This document shows, one piece after another, positions 44,769 to 54,932 of a stretch of 64,000 nt of DNA (the first letter of the stretch is position 1; each line of letters opens with the position of its first letter). The DNA comes from Paragonimus skrjabini miyazakii. Its lineage: Eukaryota; Platyhelminthes; Trematoda; Plagiorchiida; Troglotrematidae. Below the pieces are notes generated by a model, which did not search any database, had not been told where the DNA came from, and worked only from the letters and a program-made list of their open reading frames with translations. A program made the translations under genes and the position numbers. The stretch is from assembly GCA_014338405.1 (NCBI GenBank), contig JTDE01000313.1:62001-126000 (forward strand). Reading direction: 5' to 3'.

Positions 44769-47083
44769 AGTTCGAAAATTGATGCCGTTAGTATCGTTGT
44801 TTTTCTTACATATTTAGTGCTTTTCACTGTATGTTCTTCCAGGCTTCCAGCTGTGAGGGCTCGGGAAACTTCTTTTGTTCCAGTCGGGAAGGAAGATATT
44901 GCAGGTCAACCTTGTATAGTGTTCTCGTTATCACAATCATGACTCATCGTTCTGTACAAAGTAACATTTGTCCTCATTATATTTTTCTAAGTATTTCGGA
45001 TAGCCAGTCACAACTGATTTAAAGCAAGGCAAAGAATTGATTAAAAAACTTGAGGAGGATGCCACTGAAAACAACCCGTCTGATTTAGCCTGCGGATTTA
45101 TCATTTTGGATTATTATGAGAGACCATTATCATCATCATCGTTGTCGATAGCCGAGAACTCAACCCATGTTAAAATCGGAAGATTGTTGATTGCTTTTTT
45201 TGCCACGGTAACGAAACATTTTCCTAAATTCTGTATACGCTTCTGTGTTGGAACCGAACATTAATTGCTAGGTCCCAGTCGATTACAGTGTGATCACAGT
45301 AAAAAAAATAATTTGACTTACGTCGTCCAACCGTACCACTCGTTTTTCAATCCACCCAGATCGTCATCGACCAACGATCATTGCCAGTGTTCTGTTCGCT
45401 TTGCGATTGATGATGCATTCGATCGGAATAACAACGCAAACAGAATCGGTATACTCAACCATCAAGTACCATCTTGTTCCGCGCTAACGAATCCTTCAAT
45501 TTACCTGTATGGTCAAACTCATCTACTTGAACGCTAGTTAACAAGACTTTCATTTGACATATAAACACTTATTCATCAGCCAGTCGTTCGCGCCATTTGA
45601 GTGTACGATGTTGAAGTGTCTATTTAGTTACACTTTTCTATCCTGGTTGCCCAAAACTGGATACAAGGATTTCGAATAACCGAATTTCTCCAAGCCAATA
45701 AAGAGATTTTAGTGAGAACTGTTTCTACTACTCATTTTTAACAAAATTGATGTGGCTTGTTCATACCACGTTGGTTGTTAGTTGCATACTACCCATCGTA
45801 TATCTAATTTGCATTATTATAAACCATACATTGCCTTCCGTGCACACACGATTTCAGACAAAAGTAAAACGCAATCATAATGTGTCGAGTGTGCGGATCT
45901 CAATACTTATCACAGTTGTAGTAGCTTATCCCGATTCGCGTATCAAAGAGAATAATAAGTAAACGCTTTAGGAGAATAACGTAAGGTGTTGACATGAGTT
46001 GGATTGATTCATGATTCGAAGCTAACCCTGACCGTATGATTACATTCCATGCACTCTTATGAAATCTTTAAAGAAAACAATATAGTTGTCTTCAGTTAGC
46101 TACCCTGAGAGAAAGGATTTTTAAACGAAAACTGATTAGACCTTCACTGAAAATTGGCTCACAACGTAATCTCAGTTGGATAAAACTACGATTGTCATTA
46201 AGGACAATAAAACCCCAGGTTATAAGTTTCCTCACTTCAACGTTGTAGCCTGTTTACTTTTGTTGCTCTTCACTCTCCACTTTCATGCGGTGTCACTTTC
46301 ATGTCCAAAGGTTTGTAGACACTATGATTGAATAAACCGCTGAGTAAACTGGCACACACTGTAAAAAACAAATTAACCACCATGAACAAAAAGCACCCAT
46401 TCATATTCACTGGCTGTTTTGGGCATCGCCCTCTTGATTTCGGCTTCAGTCATCTGTCATAAATTTTCATCCGCAAGATAGATAGTGGTTTTCGTTTTGT
46501 CCGCCGCGAAGTAAAAGTGTTTGTCTATGTACATATTCAGATTATGCATCATTCAATAAGGTGTTATGACTAGTCTATTGTTTATCATTTTCTATCTTTT
46601 TTGGCTTACTAGGACGCGTTAGGGGAGCTGATATTGTAACTTAAATTCACACACTATCTTGGCAAAGTGCGTACAGGATACCTACTGATCACCCTGATTG
46701 CCATCAAACTCACTTGCTAGTGACCTGCCAACATTACTAGCATACTGATATGGATCTCGCGCAGAGTCTTATAAGCGTAATCTTGTAGCAATCGTCAATG
46801 TTAACTGTCCTCAGCACATAAACTCGAACTTCACTTCACTCCGGAACGTGTTCGTACGACTGGTGGACCAGTGGATTGGCACAGACTGTTTATAAAACGA
46901 CTGCCGCCGGTTTCAACTGCTGCCGTAATATTTCTTCTGAGAGAATCTTCACAAGGCCAAAACCTATCGGATTGTTTCGGTTTGTAATAGTACATTAAAA
47001 AATATTACATTTGTGAGCAGTTAACCAAATGTTCTTCTGTGAAACCGAGTACCAGTCAAGCTTCTTCCCTCTGCTTTTTTTAG
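44769..47083. other. FERM intron 2, right part
   Basis: Contains one frame (45037-45537 +) open for about 500 bp except for a TAA at 45262-45264, with no recognised motif. Otherwise AT-rich non-coding sequence up to the acceptor of exon c. Confidence 0.5.
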
Positions 47084-47181
47084 ATATTTGTTCGCGTTGC
47101 AAATTCGTAAAGATCTGCAAAATGGTCGACTACCCTGCAGTGAGAGTACTGCTGCTCTACTGGCCGCTTACATTGCTCAAG
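47084..47181 (+). CDS. FERM-domain protein, exon c (F2 lobe)
   Basis: 98 nt. The acceptor is GCTTTTTTTAG and the donor GTGAGA at 47182. The first base completes the Arg codon left by exon b. The protein then reads YLFALQIRKDLQNGRLPCSE and STAALLAAYIAQ, the strongly conserved FERM F2 block (RYLF-LQ-k-DL--GRL-C---tA-LL-a---Q). It ends one base into a codon. The exact reading-frame and motif continuity across a 9.6-kb intron is strong evidence that these exons belong to one gene. The next FERM residues (usually E-GD--) should come from a further exon starting in phase 1, which I did not find. Confidence 0.92.
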
Positions 47182-48059
47182 GTGAGAAATTTGAATGTAT
47201 TCTGGGTGTTGTTTGACTTGAAATCAGCGTCACATGATAGTCCAAACAGTAAATCAGTCTGCTCAACTGTCAGCTTTATTGTTCATGTAAACCACTTGTG
47301 ATTTAAAAAGGAAGATTGGGGGATTTTTTCCACTTTGAATCCCTTCATCCCTGATCACACTTTTCTAACTTGAAACCATCGTATCAACCAGCGCCCTTCG
47401 ATAGCAAACAGTGAACTCGAGTATTTGGTCCAGTTAGAACTCAACATTTCACACACCAGGATTAGCGCTTCGGCCCTTGGGCTGATGAAGCCAACTCGTT
47501 AATCGTTACTCCGTTAGACCTATACAGGATGTGACCAAATCAGATATATAGATATAGATATTCAGTCGTAAACGTTTTATTCACATAAGTCAAGTCAATC
47601 CCTTGTCAAAATGTGTTTTGTCGTTAGCTGCCTCCAGACTCATAGTGAAACTGTGGCCTAACATTTCTGAAGCAATACCTACAGCTAAACGATGTGATTG
47701 TTGAACTCAACCTATACCAAATTGTAAAACTATTTCCTATCGATGTCCGTTTTAGTTCAAGCCTATTAGTTTCAAGTTGGAGTTCAAGGCAAATGAATAA
47801 AAGTGTTAATATTAAACTGCCGTCAGGTTCTGTCAACTTTAACGGATTTCTGTGAAGCAACCGCTCAGCTCAGCCGGTAGGAATCGAACATATACAGACG
47901 GATTCTGATTAAGATTGATTGAACGGAAAGCTAAATTGAAGGTGAAGAAGACGAGCGTAAGGAAATGATATTTTTGGGTGACCGGTTTGTAATTCTTGTC
48001 CAAAAAAAGCGTCGATTGTGTGTCCAAAACAGTATCAACTCTGGTTAATGCCAGTAAAA
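47182..48059. other. intron-like, nothing recognised
   Basis: No further FERM exon seen. Includes a short GATATA-rich run near 47545. Confidence 0.45.
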
Positions 48060-48400
48060 TTGTAGTGGATAACTAAGTCGGAGGTATGAGTATTCCAGAA
48101 CTCAACGCGGCATTGAGATGTGTTTCAATGCCCATGGCGAGCGGATTGCCGAAAACAGGGACGACCGGACGAGCTATCGCTCAACGAACGAGGAGTGACA
48201 GGCAAAAAACCTACGACAGAATTCATCAGCCACACACACACCAAGCAGAAGTGCACACGATGTGCGAGTGGAAACTGCCAGTGTGTTGTGGACCGCAGTT
48301 CCGGTTCATAAACACGAGTGCGCACGTGACGCGAGGATGCTGAGTTGGGTATTGATGATCGAGCCCTATTGAACGATTTTCTGCTACGAACTTACTCTGC
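48060..48400 (+). repeat. dispersed repeat family R3, copy 3 (longest)
   Basis: The first half matches 42700-42860 (CGAACGAGGAGTGACAGGCA, then AAAACCTACGACAGAA). The second half matches 44270-44430 (GCACACGATGTGCGAGTGG, TGTGTTGTGGACCG). It therefore links the two other copies as parts of one unit of about 300 bp. Confidence 0.7.
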
Positions 48401-48538
48401 ACTCATCTCGTACAGATAAATTTCCAATGTTCTTTTTGGTCGTTTTGCTGGAACGGGGTTCGTTATGTTGCAAAAATCGTAATTCTTTATCTTAATAATA
48501 CCACAGCCATATTCTGTACTCAAACATATATATTTCAG

Positions 48539-48686
48539 GTGTCCTGATTATGAAGGAACTGGGACACTAAGAGTAAGAAAAAACGTTCATTTGTTCCCAG
48601 CGCTGAGGAGATCTATACAAAAGTTAACTGACCGTGTATTCTCACCGCGGTTTTATGATATGTTGATAGCTTCTGAATACTTCATT
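48539..48686 (+). CDS. candidate exon of unknown protein
   Basis: A fully open 148-nt block between a good acceptor (TATATTTCAG) and a consensus donor (GTAAGT at 48687). Frame: one base plus 49 codons, ending in phase 0. It encodes CPDYEGTGTLRVRKNVHLFP, then ALRRSIQKLTDRVFSPRFYD and MLIASEYFI. I do not recognise the family. It would need two bases from the exon before, while FERM exon c leaves one. It therefore cannot follow exon c directly: either an exon lies between or it is another gene. Confidence 0.45.
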
Positions 48687-49835
48687 GTAAGTATTCCAGT
48701 ACACTACATTACTTCACATATTTAGCATCAGGTCGAATTGTAGCTATTTCTCCAGTACATATCAAAAACGGAAAATATTCCTTCCAAATACTTAATTTAC
48801 CCACTAATTTGTCTTTACTGAGGATCCGAGTAGAGAGGTAACCGGTATGCTCATGTTTATTTGTGTACTGTGTTGTTCAATATCGAAAAATAAAGCTGAA
48901 TTTTATCACGAATAAGGATCTCAATGTTTTCTGGAACTTCGTTAGGAACATATTAGATTTTTTTCTCCTTGGTAATGATCTGCGAACTCCATAATGCACT
49001 CAGCAAACTGCTTACTATTGACATGTTGTTTTATACTTTACATTCGGTCTGGCCTACATGATGACCGTAGTTTTGTTTCAATGTCCAATCAGCGATGAAG
49101 CATGCCTTAATCGCAAACTGATAGAGCAGATTAACCCCTTAGTCACTATTCGGCTAACTTAACAGTGGTACTGACAACTAAAAGGTTAGCAGTAAGTTGA
49201 GACAAATAGTGATGTTGTAGTTTCATTATGTCAGTTAGATTGCATGTACCTGATTTCTGGTCAGGCTAGTTTTCTAAACGGTGTGAAATCGGTTGGATGT
49301 TCTTCGTTCCAATAAGAATACTACAGTTGCAAACATGGTGGCTAGACTAGACAAGAGTACATCTTTGTCTGTTCTCATTTGGTACAACATTTTCAGTGTA
49401 ACCCTAAAGTACAGTCTAATCAAGTGAAAATATTCCTTCATAACTAGACTATATAAAAGCTCACGTTTAACCAAATAATGGGACATTATCTACTCATTCT
49501 AGATGGTTGAAAGTTGTTTCCTCGTCTTTTGCTTCACCAACTTTGCACGTGCAACACATATTGGGAATGACGTCTGAATTATCACTTGAGCTGACTGCTA
49601 CCGATTCACAGCGGATACTTTGCCACGTATTTCAATCTGGTCTGTTGTCCAAATGCCGATTTCTCTATCCTCTCGATGTGTGTCTAAATTGACCCCGTAG
49701 GCGATCCGTCAGATCTAATCTAAATTTAATTAGATGAACTGAAAACCAATCTGATTTCGTGTTGTTTGTCTGTCAAAATTACTCCACATCCGGATGACAA
49801 TGTGTATCTGCGGTGGAAATACACATGCACACATC

Positions 49836-49893
49836 CACACACACACACACACACACACGAACATATTGTCATCCCAACTCTCTCTCTCTCTCT
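49836..49893. repeat. (CA)n and (CT)n microsatellites
   Basis: A CA run at 49836-49858 and a CT run at 49878-49893 separated by 19 bases. Simple-sequence tracts likely to vary in length. Confidence 0.9.
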
Positions 49894-50021
49894 GTTCTTG
49901 CATGCATCAGTACGGTTACTTGATGGCAATCTGTTAATCCTGTATTGCTTATCATTATTATCATCACTATCTGATCGAAAATTGACTTAACGATGTTTCC
50001 GTCTGAATGCATTCTAGGCAG

Positions 50022-50108
50022 TCTGATATAAATTGGGTATTCCGTATGTTAACCGAGACTCATGCCGAATTGAGAACACTACCAGACATTTTACAATACA
50101 TCACTAAA
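50022..50108 (+). CDS. candidate exon, phase-compatible with 48539-48686
   Basis: 87 nt, 29 codons, phase 0 at both ends. The acceptor is TGCATTCTAGGCAG, the donor the weaker GTGGTT at 50109. It encodes SDINWVFRMLTETHAELRTL then PDILQYITK. Phase 0 entry fits the phase 0 exit of the exon at 48539-48686, giving EYFI-SDINW. The helical, leucine-rich character agrees between both. Family not recognised, and chance is possible because the donor is weak. Confidence 0.35.
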
Positions 50109-50621
50109 GTGGTTAGTGGTAACAGAAACTAGTTTCTCATAGAGACGAGTTCAGAATGTGTTTGCTGGCCAGCTAACATTGCTTCATAACCTAGTAATTA
50201 TACTGCACTTAAGTGAATATCAAACTACAATTAATTAGTCATGGAGGTAATATACACATTCCTGCGTTAACGACTTGAACCAGATTAACTAAACCTAAGC
50301 TTGTTTCTTGTCAAAGGACTGAAAAGTAAGACGACATTCATTGCCTTTCGAAGATAATAAAAACAAACAGTGAAAATGAATGCTATATGTTCGTTAATAC
50401 AAAAAGACATATTCGGAATTGTACCTGGTAGACCAGCTGCACGCTTGAAATCGGAAATTATTCATTTACCTAGAAATCATATTGAACTAGGCAATTTCTT
50501 GCCAACACTTCATTTCAACTTTTGTTGATTATAAGCGATAAATAACAATCACACATACAAAGAAGGACTAGAATAATTAAGAAGTGTTTAGAAGAGATTC
50601 AGCTGCGAAAAATCTTAGACG

Positions 50622-50700
50622 TTGACTGGACTGGAACCAACTACAGGAAAAGAATGTTCAGATATCACAAACACTTTACCAGCTGAGCTATAAAATCAGG
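50622..50700 (-). repeat. tRNA-like sequence (tRNA pseudogene or SINE head)
   Basis: On the minus strand TATAGCTCAGCTGGTAAAG resembles the tRNA A box and D arm, and GTTGGTTCCAGTCC, about 45 bases later, resembles the B box (GGTTC-A-TCC). The anticodon arm between them does not fold well, so a functional tRNA is unlikely. Confidence 0.55.
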
Positions 50701-53700
50701 TCGGGGGTTCATAAGTTTCACATTTAATAACGAACAGATCATTTTGCTCACGTATTTTCTTATACTATACCAACCCAAGTATAGTCTGTGGTTGCTACGT
50801 ACCCACCTCTGTCTTTTATAATCTATTTCTCAACACTTACTTGGATGGTTAATCAGATTGGACTCAATTAACACAGTGTGTGCTCAACTGATTGACTAGT
50901 TGGTACTTAAACAGAATGTTCTCATCATCGCTGACTGTGAACTGAGCTGTAAATTTAGGAGGATTCCAATGCAGAATGGAGTCTGAAACTGTCGGAGAAT
51001 ATGTAGTCTACTTTGTAACCACGACATGTTGCTTGAAAAAATTGTTTTCTCGCCCTTCAGACTATCGGTGTTCTTACAGGACTCATATAAGTAAGCTTGA
51101 CGCATTTAACTGGGGTATTACCAGTTTGCTAATTATATGGACTACTTGGCAAGCCAAATTCGTCACAACAGACTTCTATCATTAGCTTACCTATTAGGTC
51201 TTGATGCGCCCGTTTTCAGCAGATCACGTCTCCGTTTATCTAACAGTAGAATCCAAATTGAATGAACCACTCATTGACTAAACCGATGCTGAGTAACAAT
51301 TTGGAACTAGTCTGACCATCTCATTTCTCTGCTTGTCGTCTGAAGTGATTTGGCACAACACGGTCTGGTTTAATCTGAGACTTGCTGTGACAGATACACA
51401 CATGCACACGAAAGCTGAATAGGGAAGGAAAGACAAACATCTGCACGCTAGCCTAAGGTCAAGTAAATTCGACCGGAACAACGAATCATCGGTACGAATT
51501 TATTAAGAGGAATGCTTGCGTGCTTGTCTACTCACACACGTACACACACACAACTGCGAGTGCATTTTCTTCACAGTATGTTATGTGTCCTAGTGACTGT
51601 TTTAGTTTCCTTTTGATGGCGATGTCTCACAGCATGCTGTTTTTATACAGACGTTACTTTAATGTGAACTTTTATAAAGTGGAATATCTACATGACTACG
51701 GACAGTAACGACAACTGCCAACCATTCCCCATTCACACCAAAAAATGAGTGAACATTTTGCCGTAGAAACAAACGCGTGAGATTGTGCATCACTCAAATC
51801 TCTATAATATAGTTTCTGGTTTCCTTAAGCAATATAAATCAATACACGAAAAATGCACAGACGGTGTCCTTTAAGCAAATCATGGTACTCTACATCAGAC
51901 CAATGTATCAAAAACCGTATTCCTCCTTCTTTAGGGCCAATAGCATGAATAATCTTCTAAGCAGTTGATTACTAAATCTTAAGCAGAATTTCGTTCATGT
52001 TCTCCCTTAAGGTCTGATGTTGGTTGTATATTCACTGATGACCGAACCCCAGATGATCTGCAACCAACTTTGGTGCATTCACCTCCAAATGCGATCGGAA
52101 CAGATATTGGTTACTGAACGTTTAGTGAATAAGATGTTCCCTCTGATGAAGATTCGGCGGTTTTTGAACAGTGTCTTTCACACGCCCAAGCTGGTTAGCA
52201 GGATCCTAGAATCGGCATAAACAGACAGAAGCTGAATTAGGTTATATACATCAGATCTGTGTTAGACAGCCTAGAACAAAACTGGCAGGTAGTTCAACAA
52301 ATTACATAAAGTTCGTACGGAAAGTCGGCAGCAGCAGAAATGCTGAACAATGAAAGAAAATTGATGAGAAAACTGTGTGGCAGATTAGAAACCCAATCCT
52401 AGCCTACCTCACATGTTGCAGACTCATATCAACGCGCAAAAACAACAGCAGCCTAGCAGCGACAGGTTGCCTTTAAGTGAACACCGAAGAACTGTGTGTA
52501 ATCCTCACGTTTGGTCAACTGATTTACATACCCATAGATATATATCACTATACCATCGCCCAAGTTTGAGAACAGAAAGACTGTCCACGGGGTACCTTGA
52601 AACAAACCCAGCTAACAACATTAAAAAGCAAGGAGCAACCTTGGATAAAAAGTTCAGTGATAAAAAAACGAACGATTTTGCTTCATTCCAATTTTGCTAT
52701 GTTTCTGTTATGTTCTTAGTTGGAAGCAAGCTTGAATACTGATAGCTAAGAACGACTACAGCAACAAACATAATTTCACTACTGCTACCAGCTTGGCTTG
52801 TAGATGTATACTTCAACGTCTCTAATCAATGGGATTCATTATCTTTTGGACTCCAACTGAGAAAGCAAGTAAAGCCAGCAGAGACTAAACATGATGTTAC
52901 TTCCTTCATACTTCTACGCCAGATCATGGATTGCCAACCTTACCGTTTTTCACCCACTTCAAGGAAACGCATTCACTAAGCACTACGGTAGTTGCTGAAT
53001 AGTCGTGCGTAAGTTGTGCCCAAATCACCTTAACCGAGGAAGTGAAACCACTTCTCCTAAAGCGAGACTAGTTGTTTCCAACACACTTCTCTGCACTTCG
53101 TCATTACTCACGTGGTGCTGTCATCATATACGAACAACCAACTGTCAAAGGCAGATGGTTCATGAACACTCCACAAGAAAAGAGATGTTGGCAGTCGGTT
53201 GTAAAATCTGACTCTGTCTGGGGTCCAACTGTATAACAAAAACTACTACGTACACCATTCACTCAGCAGGCAGTCGCAGAAGGCAGCCCTACCAATAGGA
53301 TCAAAGACAATCCTGAGTCTCAGGAACACCACTGCTCTTGGTTGTAGGTAGAGGCGGCGGTGTTTGAACAGCTCATGAAAGTAAGTGTACGGTAAATCTA
53401 CCAAAAGCGTGCACGAATTCCAGCTTGTTCTGCTTGACACTGCGCTTCACGCTTCTTGGAAAACTTGCACAGAAATAAAACCAAAATGATCCATCGGTGA
53501 CTGATGTACAAGTTGCTCGATCCCTCCCTAAAGGTGGGGGCAACTATCGATTCGCTTCAGGACAAAGGAATTTTCTCGGTATTCGAAACTTTGAGATAGT
53601 TAGTGAAATTCTCCAGCCAGTTCAACTTAATCGCCTTCAAAAAATTCCGACCTAAGGTAGTCTGATTCGGGTGTCTTGTAGTGTCTTGAAGTTTGTTCTC

Positions 53701-54120
53701 CTTATCTGTGAAGAAACTTGTGGATATAGACGACGGAGCACAGAGTAGTTCGCGCAGTTTTTCGGTCATATAGCAACTAGAAATGCTCCGCCCAACCTCC
53801 CTCACCCCCGAGAACCTTTTATGATTATGTAAGATAATCCGTCTACTTCGTACATTATCTCACTATCGCGCGACCACTTGTCATCGGTGGCCGCGATAAT
53901 ATGAAATAGTTCCCAAGACTTTTTAATAAGGTCTTGGTTACACCTCCCGACTGCTAGATTTTGCCACCCCTTCATAAGCCTCTTTTGTGAGTTCGCGTTT
54001 CTGTTAGAAAAGAGCTTCAAGTTAGCTGCCACCCAGCCCTAGTAACCGACGTGGATTTGAACAAGTGACAAAAAGATGAATGACCTAATAGGTTACCACT
54101 CAGACAATTAACGGTCAAAC
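50701..54120. other. non-coding, nothing firmly recognised
   Basis: Contains a short CA-rich tract near 51530-51555 and random open frames up to 109 codons (52413-52742 +). Minus-strand frames at 53557-54032 have no motif. Confidence 0.45.
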
Positions 54121-54932
54121 ATAATTTGTTCCTGATGAGTAGTCGGGAATTTGCCTTATTTCAAGTTAAACATCACCCACAATTGATCGCAGCTGTCGCA
54201 TTCCCATAGACATTCCACTCAACCCCTTTCGTAAAAAAGCACTAGACTCGAGTTTCGCTCTCATTAGAGCTCGTCATTAGTGCATATCTTCGTCACTGCC
54301 GGGACTAGAATTCCGGCCGCGCTATTCATGAAGCAACCGTGTTTACCACTGCGCTACTGATCTCACATAAAGAACGATTGAATTATCATAGGCGAACGCT
54401 CAACCACTTTCGCTTGTGAGTAATGATCAGGTTGCCCGATCGTCTCGAAATAGAGACACAGTAACTGTCCTGTTAACTTCAATCGATAACCCCGCGATCA
54501 TTACCAAATCCCCGACTACTCATCAGTTATCTAAAATATCGCCTAGCAGGTTTAATGAGATCGGAGATCTCGACCTGTCTAAGAAGTCCTAATCGCGGGG
54601 TTATCGATTGGGGTTAGCGGATGGTAACTGTCTCCTATCGAGACGATCGGGCAACCTGATCATTACTTACAAGCGAAAGCAGTTGAGCATTCATATAAAA
54701 TTCAGTCGTGCTTAATGTGAGGTCAATGGCCCAGAGGTAAACACGGTTGCCTCAAGAGAGCGTGGCCGGAGTTCTAGTCCCAGCAGTAGTAAGGATATCA
54801 CTACTGAGGAGCTCTAATGAGAGCGAAACACGAGTTTTATACTGCTTTTCGAAAGGGGCCGAGTGGAATGTCTATGAGAGTACGAAAGCCGCGATCAGTT
54901 GTGGGTGATGTTCAACTTGAAATAATTTGTTC
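54121..54932. repeat. large imperfect palindrome of two SINE-like units
   Basis: Left arm 54121-54499, spacer about 91 bp, right arm 54591-54932. Matching blocks in opposite orientation include TCGCGGGGTTATCGATTG, GAGACGATCGGGCAACCTGA, GTAAACACGGTTGC and GAGTGGAATGTCTATG. Identity is about 85 percent by eye. Each arm has a tRNA-like head (TAGCGCAGTGGTAAAC as A box, GGAATTCTAGTCCC as B box region) and a body that recurs elsewhere in the window. As RNA it would fold into a long double strand. Confidence 0.85.
54132..54526. repeat. 395-bp unit with 21-bp terminal inverted repeats
   Basis: The left palindrome arm starts with CTGATGAGTAGTCGGGAATTT (54132-54152). It ends with the reverse complement of nearly the same sequence (54506-54526), 20 of 21 matching. 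The tRNA-like SINE sequence lies inside. The right arm lacks the inner copy. No target duplication was seen. Confidence 0.7.

Noticed and set aside
53400..53470. Minus-strand block with QAEQAGIRARF resembling coiled-coil proteins such as complexin
   Set aside because: Too short and generic, and splice borders are not convincing.
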